Shown here: positions 26,153-35,335 of the stretch, one piece after another
How positions within the stretch are numbered: the first letter of the stretch is position 1
Layout: each line of letters begins with the position of its first letter
Origin: Chloroflexota bacterium
Lineage (GTDB): Bacteria > Chloroflexota > JAJPGV01
DNA length: 64,000 nucleotides
Direction of reading: 5' to 3'
NCBI GenBank assembly: GCA_021325635.1
Contig: JAJPGV010000034.1
Location: forward strand, 248,745 to 312,744
Notes under the pieces: generated by a model
Database searches by the model: none
The model's input: the letters and a program-made list of their open reading frames with translations, nothing else
Told to the model about the DNA's origin: nothing
Program-made: the position numbers and the translations under genes

Positions 26153-26195
26153 GGAGATTATGAGTCCCCTGCTCTAACCACTGAGCTACGGGCCC
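26153..26195 (-). pseudogene. 5' half of a tRNA(CAT) gene, right edge of inserted element
   Basis: The minus strand gives acceptor GGGCCCG (26195-26189), TA, D-arm GCTC-AGTGGTTA-GAGC, A, anticodon 5' strand GGGGA and loop CTCATAA (26164-26158). TCTCC follows, which can close the anticodon stem, but then unrelated sequence with no T-arm or 3' acceptor. D-arm and loop closely resemble E. coli ileX. The matching 3' half is at 20598-20639; the shared core is CTCATAATC. Confidence 0.75.
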
Positions 26196-26305
26196 GCGCT
26201 TCGACTATAAGGCTAGCGGGTCTGCCTCGGGTGCATGCCGACCGGGCGGCGTGGTGTGGGGCGCGAACTATACTCCAAACCAGTGACTCGTTTGGAGCGT
26301 TTCCT

Positions 26306-26620
26306 ATGCCTGCCCGTCCACCGGTAAGGCGGAAGAACCGGCGGCCGGCCCGGCCGGCCGTTCGGCCCACCACCCCACGCAGCGCTGCCGTTGGTGAGGA
26401 GGATGGCGCGTCCGCGCAGACGGTCGCGGCTGCGCCGGCGCGATCGCGACAGCAGCAGCCGCCGATGAGCAGCACGCGCGCGGCCATGATCGAGCGCGCC
26501 ACCGCGCTGGCCAAGCTCGACGTGCTGTACATGCGCCACGACCTGCGCAACGTGGCCGCCATCGCCGGCCTGATGCTGGCCGCGATCGTGGCCCTGTCCT
26601 TCGTCCCGGGGCTGCGCTAG
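26306..26620 (+). CDS. Small single-pass membrane protein, unknown function
   Basis: 104 residues from ATG 26306 (GGAGCG 6 bases upstream). An Arg/Pro-rich, probably disordered N-terminus (about 1-50) precedes a charged helix (STRAAMIERATALAKLDVLY) and a C-terminal membrane segment, IAGLMLAAIVALSFVPG (about 86-102). The topology suggests a tail-anchored cytoplasmic domain. I do not recognise a function. It begins 110 bases from the interrupted tRNA, in host DNA outside the element. Confidence 0.6.
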   Translation: MPARPPVRRKNRRPARPAVRPTTPRSAAVGEEDGASAQTVAAAPARSRQQQPPMSSTRAAMIERATALAKLDVLYMRHDLRNVAAIAGLMLAAIVALSFVPGLR

Positions 26621-26686
26621 TCCCTTCAGCATTGCCCCAGCACCAGCGGCGCCATCCGTCTGGCGGTAAGGCTCGGAGGGCTTGAC

Positions 26687-27442
26687 GTGAGCGCGCTGTC
26701 CGGCTCCGTAGCCATGATCACCGGCGCGAGCCGAGGCGTCGGGCGAGCCTGCGCGCTAGCCTTTGCCGCCGAAGGCGCGCGCGTCGTGGCCCTGGCCCGC
26801 TCCCAGGCCGAGCTCGACGCGGTCGTCGCCGAGATCCGTCAGGCGGGTGGCGAAGCCATGGCGGTTCAGGCGGACGTGAGCGATCCGGAGCAGGTCGATC
26901 GCGCCTTCACCGCCGTGGAGCGGCACTTTGGTCCGGTCGGCATCCTGCTGAACAATGCCGCCGTATTGGGCCCTGCCGAGCCGGTAGCCAAGGTCGTACC
27001 CGACGCCTGGATGGAGACGTATCGGATGAACGTCTTTGGCAGCATGCTGTGCGCGCGCCGCGCGCTGCCGGCGATGATGGAACGGCGGCGGGGCAAGGTG
27101 ATCAACGTCTCCTCCGGAGCCGCCTTCGTGCCAATTGCCGGCTACACGGCCTACAGCAGCTCCAAAGCCGCGATCGTGCACTTCACCGTCTGCCTGGCGG
27201 AAGAAGTGAAGCCATTGGGGATCAACGTGAACTGCGTGGGCGTGTGGGCGCGCACGGCGATGTGGGACGACCAGATGGCCGGCCAGCCCATGCCGGCGGT
27301 CGAGAGCGCGGTCGCACAGGGACACCATCCCTCGCCGGAAGAGAACCTGGGCGCGATCGTGTTCCTTGCTTCTCCGTCGTCGGACCACGTCACCGGGCAG
27401 TACCTGGCCGCCAACAGCCTGCCGGACTACCTGCGCCGCTAG
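26687..27442 (+). CDS. Short-chain dehydrogenase/reductase
   Basis: 251 residues from GTG 26687 with GGAGGG upstream. TGASRGVGRA is the cofactor loop, NNAA sits at LLNNAAVLG (about 86), and the catalytic Ser and YxxxK are in NVSSGAAF and YTAYSSSKAA. This is a complete classical SDR acting on an unknown alcohol or ketone with NAD(P). No neighbouring gene suggests a pathway; the next genes are convergent pterin genes. The stop is 8 bases from the folE stop on the other strand. Confidence 0.85.
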   Translation: MSALSGSVAMITGASRGVGRACALAFAAEGARVVALARSQAELDAVVAEIRQAGGEAMAVQADVSDPEQVDRAFTAVERHFGPVGILLNNAAVLGPAEPVAKVVPDAWMETYRMNVFGSMLCARRALPAMMERRRGKVINVSSGAAFVPIAGYTAYSSSKAAIVHFTVCLAEEVKPLGINVNCVGVWARTAMWDDQMAGQPMPAVESAVAQGHHPSPEENLGAIVFLASPSSDHVTGQYLAANSLPDYLRR

Positions 27443-27450
27443 GCAGGCCG

Positions 27451-28095
27451 CTAGCGCTGCGGCTGCACGTTCGCCAGGAACTCGGCGCGCGTCTCGGCCG
27501 AATCCCGAAAGACCCCTCGCAGCGCCGACGTCACCATCTTGCTGCCAGGCTTCTTGATGCCGCGCATGGTCATGCACAGATGCTCGGCCTCGATGACCAC
27601 GCCGGCCCCCATCGGCCGCATGACCTCGCAGAACGTATCGACGATCTCGCCGGACAAACGCTCCTGCACCTGCGGCCGGCGGCTCAAGCAGTCCACCAGG
27701 CGGGCGATCTTGCTGAGCCCCACGATCTTGCCGTCGGGCAGATACCCGAAGTGCGCCACGCCGTGGAACGGCAGCAGGTGGTGTTCGCACATGGAGTAGA
27801 AGGGCACGTCCTTCACCACAACCATCTCCTGGTGCGGCTCGCTGAAGGCGGCGCTCAACGTGGCCTTGGGATCCTCGTGCAGTCCGCTGAACAGCTCCTG
27901 ATACATCCTGGCCACGCGCAGCGGCGTATCCCGCAGGCCCTCTCGCGCAGGATCTTCCCCAATAGCCAGCAGGATGTCGCGCATCGCTGCCTGGATGCGG
28001 GCCAGGTCCATGCGGTCTGCACCGGTCCTGCCGTCGCCCTCCTTCCAGGACCGCAATTCTTCGTACCCAAGCCGGAGGTCATCCATGGCCATCAA
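27451..28095 (-). CDS. folE: GTP cyclohydrolase I
   Basis: 214 residues. The zinc ligands are in [11 protein letters not shown] and AEHLCM, and QVQERL and the C-terminal EFLANV segment are the usual conserved parts. The enzyme opens GTP to 7,8-dihydroneopterin triphosphate, the first step of folate and of 7-deazaguanine synthesis. Its start lies inside the 3' end of the pterin synthase gene (17-base overlap), so the two proteins are made from one transcript and act in sequence. Confidence 0.93.
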   Translation of the reverse strand: MMAMDDLRLGYEELRSWKEGDGRTGADRMDLARIQAAMRDILLAIGEDPAREGLRDTPLRVARMYQELFSGLHEDPKATLSAAFSEPHQEMVVVKDVPFYSMCEHHLLPFHGVAHFGYLPDGKIVGLSKIARLVDCLSRRPQVQERLSGEIVDTFCEVMRPMGAGVVIEAEHLCMTMRGIKKPGSKMVTSALRGVFRDSAETRAEFLANVQPQR

Positions 28096-28570
28096 TCCCT
28101 CGCGAAATCCCTGCCCGCTGGCCGGGCGTCTCCTCCACCTCGACGGTCAAGGTGCCCCAGGCGGTAGGAGCGCTCAAGTGCTGGCGCACCTTATCCCACA
28201 GGTAGCCCGCCAGCAGCTCGGCGGTGGTGTTAGCAATGGGCAGGCAGATCGCGTCGCCTTCGGGAAAAGCCCAGCAGTCGTCCTGCCACCGCACCTCCAG
28301 CTGGCCCTGCCGGCGCTGCACGCTGAGCCCGGGGCAGCGCTCCGCCAGGATGACGCGATGGTCCAGCCCGGCCACCAGGTCCCGCACGATCTTCTTCAGC
28401 CAGCCGAACTCAGCCACGTAACCAAGCTCGTCCACACCGCCCCGCAGCTCCACGTACACCCGATAATTGTGGCCGTGCAGCGGCTCGCGCTCGCCGGGAA
28501 AGACGCAGAAGTGCGCGGCGCAGAACTGAAAATCAGCCTTATCCAGGCGGACATACGACTCAGCCGGCAT
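28079..28570 (-). CDS. 6-pyruvoyl-tetrahydropterin synthase family protein, PTPS-III type
   Basis: 163 residues from ATG 28570. Zinc ligands are His20 (CAAHF) and His32/His34 in HGHNYRV. The position expected to hold the QueD/PTPS catalytic Cys before HGH is not Cys. Instead Glu29 gives the ExxHGH motif described for PTPS-III enzymes. Those convert dihydroneopterin triphosphate to 6-hydroxymethyl-dihydropterin and replace dihydroneopterin aldolase (FolB) in some bacteria. Overlap with folE supports a folate role. QueD activity for queuosine is the alternative. Confidence 0.82.
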   Translation of the reverse strand: MPAESYVRLDKADFQFCAAHFCVFPGEREPLHGHNYRVYVELRGGVDELGYVAEFGWLKKIVRDLVAGLDHRVILAERCPGLSVQRRQGQLEVRWQDDCWAFPEGDAICLPIANTTAELLAGYLWDKVRQHLSAPTAWGTLTVEVEETPGQRAGISRGIDGHG

Positions 28571-28658
28571 GCCACCAATCGTAGCCAGTGCCGGCAGCAT
28601 TGCCGATGACGCGGCACAATGCCCGTGTCCGGCAACACTCATGCGGGGGGTACCAAAC

Positions 28659-29906
28659 ATGTCCAGACGTTTCATCCTAGCTTTCATCTCCGCGCTGCTG
28701 TTGAGCGGCTGTGGTCTGGCGGCCGCACCCAGCGCCCCACTGGCCAGCCCCACCTCAGCTCCGGGCTCAGCCAGCCCGTCCCCGTCGCCGGCAAGCTCAG
28801 CGGCAGCTGCGAGCCGGCCGGCAGCCGTCCCTTCATCGAGCTCGGCTTCGACGGTCCCCGCGGCGCTGGCTCCGTCCCAATCCGCGGCCTCAGCTTCGCC
28901 GTCCGCTTCAGCCGCGCCTTCGTCCTCCGCATCGCCGTCCGGAAACCTCACCTCCATGGAGGAGCTGACCATTCGGGCCGTAGAGCTGGTGAGCCCGGCG
29001 GTGGTGAAGATCACCCATCCCCTCGGCAGCGGGCAGGCGCTCGGCTCCGGGAGCATCATCGACGCCAAGGGCTACATTCTCACCAACGCTCACGTGGCCG
29101 AGGGCGCCACCTCCTACCAGGTGACCCTGGCCAACAATCAGACGGTGCAGGGCAAGCTCATCGGGCTGGATCCGTTCGACGATCTGGCCGTCATTCAGAT
29201 CAGCCAGCCTGACCTGCCCGTCGTGGCGCTGGGCGACTCGGCCCGTCTGCGTGTGGGCCAAACGGTGCTGGCCATTGGCAACCCTATCGGCTTCAGCCGC
29301 ACCGTCACCTCCGGCATCGTGAGCGCGCTCGACCGTACCATCCCGGAACCGCCCAGCCCGGTCACCGGCCAGGCGACCACCATCCCGAACATGATCCAGA
29401 CCAGCGCGCCAATCAACCCAGGCAACAGCGGCGGTGCGCTGATCGATCTGCAGGGACAGCTCGTGGGTGTGCCAACGCTGGCAGCCACGGATCCAGAGAT
29501 CGGTGGCGTCGCGCAGGGCATCGCTTTCGCCGTGCCGATCAATCGCGCCAAGGCCATCCTCCCACAGCTGATCAGTGAGGGGCGCATCACCCACTCGGGG
29601 CGGGCATTCCTGGGAGTTGCGACCTCGTCCGTCGATGCGCGCATCGCCCGGGCCTATCGTTTCCCGGTCGATCATGGCCTGTTCGTGGCCCAGGTCGTGC
29701 CCGGCAGCGCTGCCGCTCAGGCAGGCCTGCAGCAGGGCGACATCATCACCAAGATCGACAACCGCGACATGGCTACGACGGCGGATCTGCAGGACAGCCT
29801 CCTGCAGAAGAAGCCCGGCGACCAGGTGACCCTGACCTTCTACCAGGGCTCCTCACAGAAGACGGCAACCGCGACACTGCAGGAAGCGCCCGCCAATCAG
29901 GGCTAA
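28659..29906 (+). CDS. HtrA/DegP-type serine protease, lipoprotein with PDZ domain
   Basis: 415 residues. A signal peptide with lipobox LSGCG (Cys at about 17) leads into an Ala/Ser/Pro linker (about 20-95). The trypsin-like triad is His in LTNAHVAEG (about 145), Asp in DPFDDLAVI (about 175) and Ser in NPGNSGGAL (about 258), followed by one PDZ domain (GVATSSVDARIARAY, GLQQGDIITKID). It should degrade or refold damaged proteins outside the membrane. ATG 28659 is preferred, with a G-run 10 bases upstream; ATG 28641 would add six residues. It is divergent from the PTPS gene. Confidence 0.9.
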   Translation: MSRRFILAFISALLLSGCGLAAAPSAPLASPTSAPGSASPSPSPASSAAAASRPAAVPSSSSASTVPAALAPSQSAASASPSASAAPSSSASPSGNLTSMEELTIRAVELVSPAVVKITHPLGSGQALGSGSIIDAKGYILTNAHVAEGATSYQVTLANNQTVQGKLIGLDPFDDLAVIQISQPDLPVVALGDSARLRVGQTVLAIGNPIGFSRTVTSGIVSALDRTIPEPPSPVTGQATTIPNMIQTSAPINPGNSGGALIDLQGQLVGVPTLAATDPEIGGVAQGIAFAVPINRAKAILPQLISEGRITHSGRAFLGVATSSVDARIARAYRFPVDHGLFVAQVVPGSAAAQAGLQQGDIITKIDNRDMATTADLQDSLLQKKPGDQVTLTFYQGSSQKTATATLQEAPANQG

Positions 29907-29949
29907 GCGCGCCCGGCGCAATGAGACGGCTGCCTGACGGCTCAGCGGC

Positions 29950-31599
29950 TTAGGCGGCAAAGGCCAGGGGGTCGACGTCCGGGAAGGGATTGTCCAGGGC
30001 GTGGAAGCGGCACAGATCGTCGGACGCATCGGTCCCGGAGGAGAGCCGATCGACCAGCCGGTCGAAGCGCGCCGCATGCGCGCGGAAGCGCTCGCTGGCA
30101 TAGGCGACGGCCTGCTCGGTGCTGATGAGGAAGGGCCAATCGCTGCTCTCCAGCAGCAGCAGCTCACGCGCGATCTGCTGCAGCACAGGAGTCGTACGGC
30201 CATCCTCGAGCCGGTGCTCAGCAACCACCTGCTCCATCTGGCGCTCGTACTGGTGAATGATCGGCCACATCCACTTCGTCTGGTCGTTCATCCACGTCCG
30301 GGCGTCGCTGCCCGCTCCCCAGGAGCTCTCGGGCAGGGCGATCTTCTCGTCCGGTGGGTGGCGCTGAAGATACGCCGCGGGAGTGGTGAGCTCGATAGTC
30401 GGGTGGTTCGCCAGCCGTCTGAGCACCCGCTTGAGCCACTCAATGCCCTCGAACCACCAGTGGCCGAACAGCTCAGTGTCGTAGGGCGCAACGACGATCG
30501 GCGGCACGTCTGCGCCGGCCATGTTGCCGGCGATATGCCGTTCCAGGATGCCCACGAAATGATCCACGTGCTGGTCCACGTCGCTGAAGGCCCATTCAGG
30601 AACGTAGGGGGCCTTGTCGGCAAGATCCACGCGAGGCCCCGTGACACGCCAGAAGCGCATGCCGCTGATGGCGTCCTTCTTATGGAAATCGCGGTACATC
30701 GCATGGCCGGGATAGCCCTCCGAGGCAGACCACACCTGCCGGCCGGTCAGCATGTCTCGGCCAAACACCGCCACGGTGCTGTCGCTCACCAGGTACGGCC
30801 AGGCGGTGCTCTTGTACCGCAGGTTGCGGATCCTCATCTCGACGCCGGAGGCCAGCGCGGAGCTGTAGCCGGCGCGCAGGTCCAGCTCGCTCACTTCGCC
30901 GCCCTCGACGGCAGTGGAATCGGCGAAGAACGCCCTGATACCGTGCCGCTGCAGATGTGTCTCCAGCCCAGGCCGGAAGCCGGCGTGTCCGCGGACGAGC
31001 TCATAGTATGCCGGCCGGTAGCCACACTCCGGCAGCCAGAAGCTCAGCGGCTTCCGGCCGAAGTGCCGTTCGTGCGCTCGCACCCCCAACGCAATCTGCG
31101 CCGCGATGGTCGATTCGCGCGACATCAAGGGCAGGAAGCCGTGCGTTGCCGCGCTGCCCACGATCTCCAGGTAACCGGCATCCTGGAGCCGCCTGAAGGC
31201 GCCGATGAGATCTCCGTGATAGCGCTCATCGAAGCCTCGCAGGCTGTCCTGGTGCCGCGCCAGGTACCACGACGCCAAGGCCGCTAGCTCGGGTTGTCCA
31301 TGATGAGCGTAAAAATCTTCCGCCTTCTGGGTTCGCGCGATCTGCGCCTCCATGTACGCGCGGAAGTTCTCCACGATCGTGGGGTCCGACAGCTGCTCGG
31401 CGAGGATAGGGGTAATGCCCACGGCCAGCCGAAACTCGCAGCCCTCCCTTACCAGGTCGGACAGCGCATCCAGCAGCGGGAGATAGGTATCGGCGATGGC
31501 CTCGTGGACCATCTCCTCCCCGTGGGGCCAGGTGCCGGCCTGCCGTACGTACGGCAGATGGCTGTGAAGCACGAACGCAAACGATCCGCGCGCGCTCAT
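29950..31599 (-). CDS. GH57 1,4-alpha-glucan branching enzyme (DUF1957-type)
   Basis: 549 residues. The start LHSHLPYVR is the first GH57 motif. SFWLPECGYRPAYYE holds the expected nucleophile Glu, and VVAPYDTELFGHWWFEG the acid Asp. A C-terminal helical domain (from about 420) is typical of GH57 branching enzymes, which make alpha-1,6 branches in glycogen. A second GH57 protein of a different subgroup is at 61954-63585; no glycogen synthase is in the window. Confidence 0.88.
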   Translation of the reverse strand: MSARGSFAFVLHSHLPYVRQAGTWPHGEEMVHEAIADTYLPLLDALSDLVREGCEFRLAVGITPILAEQLSDPTIVENFRAYMEAQIARTQKAEDFYAHHGQPELAALASWYLARHQDSLRGFDERYHGDLIGAFRRLQDAGYLEIVGSAATHGFLPLMSRESTIAAQIALGVRAHERHFGRKPLSFWLPECGYRPAYYELVRGHAGFRPGLETHLQRHGIRAFFADSTAVEGGEVSELDLRAGYSSALASGVEMRIRNLRYKSTAWPYLVSDSTVAVFGRDMLTGRQVWSASEGYPGHAMYRDFHKKDAISGMRFWRVTGPRVDLADKAPYVPEWAFSDVDQHVDHFVGILERHIAGNMAGADVPPIVVAPYDTELFGHWWFEGIEWLKRVLRRLANHPTIELTTPAAYLQRHPPDEKIALPESSWGAGSDARTWMNDQTKWMWPIIHQYERQMEQVVAEHRLEDGRTTPVLQQIARELLLLESSDWPFLISTEQAVAYASERFRAHAARFDRLVDRLSSGTDASDDLCRFHALDNPFPDVDPLAFAA

Positions 31600-31762
31600 G
31601 GAAACACCTCTCGCAGGATCTCTACCGTAAGATTGCGGTCAGTCATCAGCAGCCGACGGTGAGCCACGCACACGGTCCTTCGAGCTTACCAGGGGTGAGC
31701 GCAACCGCCTAGTCCTGAATGACAACGGCAATGACAACGACAACGGCCTGAAGGAGCAGCGC

Positions 31763-32650
31763 ATGCGGCTGGTAGTGTTCGACGATTTCCGGATCGGCGT
31801 CCTGGACGGGGACGGCATCCGCGACGTGAGCCTGGCGGTCCCGAGCTGGAGCCCGGGCGACGTCTATGCCATGAACCGGCTCGTCGCCGGCTGGGACACG
31901 CTGCGATCGGCCATCGAGCAAGCCGCCAAGACGGCCTCACCCAGGGCTGTGGACCAGGTCCACCTGCAGCCGCCCATCCCCGCGCCGACGCACCTGCTCG
32001 CCGCACCGGTGAACTTCGCCGCCCATCAAGCCGAGATGCAGGCGCAGGGATTTCGCGGCGGCAACGACGGCTCGCGGCGGCGCGATACCGCCGACACGCT
32101 GGGGTTCTTCATGAAAGCCACCGGCTCCATCTCCGGCCCTAACGACCCCATTCAGCTTCCGGTGAAGGACTATCCCGACCGGCGGTTCGACCATGAAGGC
32201 GAAATCGCGTTTGTCATCGGCAAGCCGGCGCGGGGCGTATCGCCGCAGGAAGCGGAACGGTACATCTTCGGCTACACGATCATGATCGACGCCACGCTGC
32301 GCGCCTCGGAGGATCGCAGCGAGGAGCGGGTGCAGCGGAAATCATTCGCCAGCTTCAGCCCGATGGGGCCGTGCGTGACGACTGTCGACGAAGTCGGAGA
32401 CTGGCGAGCCCTCAACGTCAAGCTGTGGCTCAACGGCGAGCTGCGCCAGGACGCTCATCCCTCCGACATGATCGTGGACATTCCCAACTTGCTGTCCCGC
32501 GCCTCGCACATCATGCCCCTCCGGCCAGGCGACGTGTACACCACCGGCAGCCCTCCGGGCGTCGGCCGGATCGCTCCGGGAGACACAGTAGTAGTAGAAG
32601 AGTCCCACATTGGCCGGATGACCCTACCGGTAGTCGCGCGCGACTGGTAG
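31763..32650 (+). CDS. Fumarylacetoacetate hydrolase family protein
   Basis: 295 residues. The N-terminal ~60 residues form the small domain found in bacterial family members. The catalytic domain has FMKATGSISGPNDPI and the metal-binding acidic residues in FDHEGEIAFVIGK, with YTIMIDATLR and TGSPPGVG. Family members cleave carbon-carbon bonds in oxo acids of aromatic catabolism, or decarboxylate oxaloacetate. GGAG lies 6 bases before ATG 31763. The cyclase gene starts 10 bases downstream, so the two may share a transcript despite unrelated roles. Confidence 0.85.
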   Translation: MRLVVFDDFRIGVLDGDGIRDVSLAVPSWSPGDVYAMNRLVAGWDTLRSAIEQAAKTASPRAVDQVHLQPPIPAPTHLLAAPVNFAAHQAEMQAQGFRGGNDGSRRRDTADTLGFFMKATGSISGPNDPIQLPVKDYPDRRFDHEGEIAFVIGKPARGVSPQEAERYIFGYTIMIDATLRASEDRSEERVQRKSFASFSPMGPCVTTVDEVGDWRALNVKLWLNGELRQDAHPSDMIVDIPNLLSRASHIMPLRPGDVYTTGSPPGVGRIAPGDTVVVEESHIGRMTLPVVARDW

Positions 32651-32660
32651 GCTGACGGGC

Positions 32661-34580
32661 GTGAACCTGCGCACGCTTCGACTTCATCAAAAGCTGATCA
32701 TCAGCGTCTTTCTCGTCGCGTTGGCCAACGCGTTCTCCGCCTACCTGCTGCACTCGGGCAATCCGCTGCTGCACAAGGTGGAGACGTACTTCGAGGATCT
32801 GCTCATGTTGAACAGCTCGCAGACAGTGGATCCGCAAATCGTCGTCGTGGCTATCGACGACCAAAGTCTGAAGGATTTCGGACGGCTGGGACAGTGGGAC
32901 AGGGCTATTTACGCGCAGCTCATTGCCAACCTCAAAGACGCCGGCGCCAAAGTTGCCGCCTTCGACATCGCCTTCATCGACCCTACGCCTCGCGACCCGA
33001 TCGTGGCCCAGGCCATCCAGTACGCCCAGAGCAGCGCCAACGGCAGCACGCCTATGCCGGTCATCCTGGCTGTGGTGGGCGACGGCAATCAGGGGCGGGT
33101 GCCAGGACAGGGCCTGGCCTATGACCAGTTCCTGGCGGTCACGCCGGCCATCCGGGCCGGCCAGCCCCAGCTGGCCAACGTGACTGTCGATCCCGACGGC
33201 GCCGAGGTTCGGGACCTGCCCCTGCGGGCAATTTCCGGTAACGAGCACTACTGGCTGCTGCCGTTCGCCGCGGTCAACGCCTACCTGGGCCGTCCCCCGT
33301 TGGACCAGATCACATCGCTCACGCCCGCAGGCATCAAGTGGGACGACCGCCTGGTCCCGACCGATTCGGCTTACCGCATGCTGATCAACTTCGAAGGCCG
33401 GCCGGCGAGCTTCAAGCACTTCAGCCTGAGCAGCGTAGTCAGGGGCCAGGTGCCTGCCGAGGAGCTCAAAGGCAAGCTGGTCTTCGTCGGCGAGCTGGGA
33501 GCCACGTCACTGGCCGACAACTACATCGTGCCCACATCCAACGGCACCAACAAAATGGACGGGGTCGAGATCTGGGCCATGGGCGCCCAGAACATGCTCG
33601 ACGGTAAATACGTCACCGCTCAGGATGAGGTGACCACCATCCTGGTCATGCTCGTGCTCAGCAGTCTCGCCGCCGCGGGGTTCTTCCTGGGTGGCGCCGT
33701 GGGATGGGCCTCGACCATCGCCCTCGAGATCGTGTCCAGCGGCGTCGCCTACCTGTGGACGATCCAGCGTCTGAACTCCGCACGAGACGCCGCACAGGTC
33801 ATCACCTTACCCAACATCGCTTATGTCAACGTCGACATCCTACTGGGCTCGCTGGTGCTGTTCTCGTACTTATTCATTCAAGAGCAGCGCAGCCGCCGGG
33901 CCATCAATCAAATGTTCGGCAAGTACCTCACCCCTTCCGTGGCCAAGCACGTCATGGAGCTGCAAGAGCAGGGCGAGCTGGGCCTTGGCGGCTCACTGAA
34001 AGACGCGACCATCATGTTCGGTGACATTCGCGGATTCACCACGCTGTCCGAAGGCATGGAGCCTGAAGAGGTCATGGGAATGCTCAACCGCTATTTCGAT
34101 GGCATGGTCGAGATCATCATGAAGCACGGTGGGACGATCAGTAAGTTCATAGGCGACAACGTGATGGTGTTATTCAACCTTCCGGTGCCGCTCGATGGGA
34201 ACCATGCCCTGCCCGCGGTGAGAGCAGGGTTCGAGATCCAGGAATGGATCCGGGACTATCGCGCCGCCCACCCCGAAGAACGGGCCGCCTTCGGCTTTGG
34301 CATAAGCAGCGGAGAGCTGGTGGCGGGCAACATGGGCTCCGAGGAGCGCATGGAGTACACGGTCATCGGGGATCCCGTACGCGAGGCAGACGAGCTGTGC
34401 GCTACCGCTGCCGCCAACGAGGTCGCCATCAGCGAGTCCACCTACGAGCGCATCAAGGACAGCGGCGTCGAAGTGGAAGACAAAGGGCTGGTCACGATTA
34501 AGGGCAAGACCGAGCAAATTCACATGTTCACGATTACCGGACTGGGTGTCCACGCGAGCCTGCAACCGGCCCGAAGCTGA
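32661..34580 (+). CDS. CHASE2-domain adenylate/guanylate cyclase
   Basis: 639 residues. A signal-anchor helix (about 12-32) precedes an extracytoplasmic CHASE2 sensor (about 35-310), three membrane helices (about 320-400) and a class III cyclase domain. The cyclase motifs are MFGDIRGFTTLSE (metal Asp), GGTISKFIGDNVMVLFN and GEERMEYTVIGD-like MGSEERMEYTVIGDPV. CHASE2 senses an unknown external signal, and the product would be cAMP or cGMP. GTG 32661 is the start, 10 bases after the FAH-family stop. Confidence 0.9.
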   Translation: MNLRTLRLHQKLIISVFLVALANAFSAYLLHSGNPLLHKVETYFEDLLMLNSSQTVDPQIVVVAIDDQSLKDFGRLGQWDRAIYAQLIANLKDAGAKVAAFDIAFIDPTPRDPIVAQAIQYAQSSANGSTPMPVILAVVGDGNQGRVPGQGLAYDQFLAVTPAIRAGQPQLANVTVDPDGAEVRDLPLRAISGNEHYWLLPFAAVNAYLGRPPLDQITSLTPAGIKWDDRLVPTDSAYRMLINFEGRPASFKHFSLSSVVRGQVPAEELKGKLVFVGELGATSLADNYIVPTSNGTNKMDGVEIWAMGAQNMLDGKYVTAQDEVTTILVMLVLSSLAAAGFFLGGAVGWASTIALEIVSSGVAYLWTIQRLNSARDAAQVITLPNIAYVNVDILLGSLVLFSYLFIQEQRSRRAINQMFGKYLTPSVAKHVMELQEQGELGLGGSLKDATIMFGDIRGFTTLSEGMEPEEVMGMLNRYFDGMVEIIMKHGGTISKFIGDNVMVLFNLPVPLDGNHALPAVRAGFEIQEWIRDYRAAHPEERAAFGFGISSGELVAGNMGSEERMEYTVIGDPVREADELCATAAANEVAISESTYERIKDSGVEVEDKGLVTIKGKTEQIHMFTITGLGVHASLQPARS

Positions 34581-34735
34581 CAGCCAACAAAGGGCAGACA
34601 AAACGCCGCGGACAAAGCGCTGAAGCGCAGTTTCACGACAGCTGACGCGAGCAGACTATCTTAAGGTTTTCTTATCTCCTCCGGACACGTCGACCCCGAC
34701 AGCGACTGTATACTCGACCCAAGAAGACGATGTAA
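34581..34735 (+). promoter_or_regulatory. Probable promoter region of the FtsH-like operon
   Basis: No gene. The sequence is locally AT-richer. TATACT at 34708-34713 is a good -10-like box 23 bases before the ATG at 34736; the -35 region is not distinct. It is the only break between the cyclase and the operon that follows. Confidence 0.4.
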
Positions 34736-35329
34736 ATGGCCCTGGACGAAGCCGTATTTGGCAGCAATCCCGAGTACCGACGCGCCTCCCGGGGTCGTTT
34801 TCGGTTTCTGACCTTCCCCTTCAAGCTCACCTTTCGGCTGTTCAAGCGCATCATGGCGGGCGTTATCCGCGTGCTCGCGTACCATCCGCTCAGCAGCCTG
34901 CTGGTCCTCGTGCTGACCGCGCTCGCCGTGTTCTTCGGCTACCAGGACTACGCGCATGGCAGCCTCTCGCTGACGCCAGGCGGCAGCGGCCGAGTCGAGC
35001 AAATCTCGCCCAGCCCCGCGGCCGAAGACTTCATCAAGGGTCAGGCCACGTTCAACGCCTCACTGATGTGGCAGAGCTTCAGCGATGACTTCAAGCAGCG
35101 GCTTACGCAGCGGGGCACCAACCAGCAATCGCTGCAGCGCCAGCTCGATCAGCGCAAGCAATCGGGCGCCAAGATCGACCAGGTGCAGTATGCCGGGGGG
35201 GTGAAAACCGCCGAAGGCTCCCGCATTTTCATGTACGTCTTGACCATGCAGGCGCCCGATCAGGGCATGGCCGAGACCCATTACGTACTCACTGTCGATC
35301 AGACCGACAAGATCGTGAACGTGGAGTAG
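34736..35329 (+). CDS. Membrane-anchored protein of unknown function, partner of FtsH-like protease
   Basis: 197 residues. A basic N-terminal cytoplasmic part (about 1-40) precedes one membrane helix (SSLLVLVLTALAVFFGY, about 52-70). The external domain has AEDFIKGQATFNASLMWQSF and a beta-rich C-terminus (VQYAGGVKTAEGSRIFMYVL), reminiscent of the NTF2-like fold. It ends 6 bases before the AAA+ protease gene, so the two are co-expressed; an adaptor or sensor role is inferred from this alone. Confidence 0.65.
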   Translation: MALDEAVFGSNPEYRRASRGRFRFLTFPFKLTFRLFKRIMAGVIRVLAYHPLSSLLVLVLTALAVFFGYQDYAHGSLSLTPGGSGRVEQISPSPAAEDFIKGQATFNASLMWQSFSDDFKQRLTQRGTNQQSLQRQLDQRKQSGAKIDQVQYAGGVKTAEGSRIFMYVLTMQAPDQGMAETHYVLTVDQTDKIVNVE

Positions 35330-35335
35330 CCCCTG

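Noticed and set aside
20598-26195. Split tRNA as a trans-spliced gene pair like those of some archaea
   Set aside because: No leader complementarity next to the halves and stems contain mismatches; disruption by insertion explains the pattern more simply.
28569-28658. Upstream extension of the HtrA-like protease
   Set aside because: Extra residues precede a perfect lipoprotein signal and would destroy it; start set at 28659.
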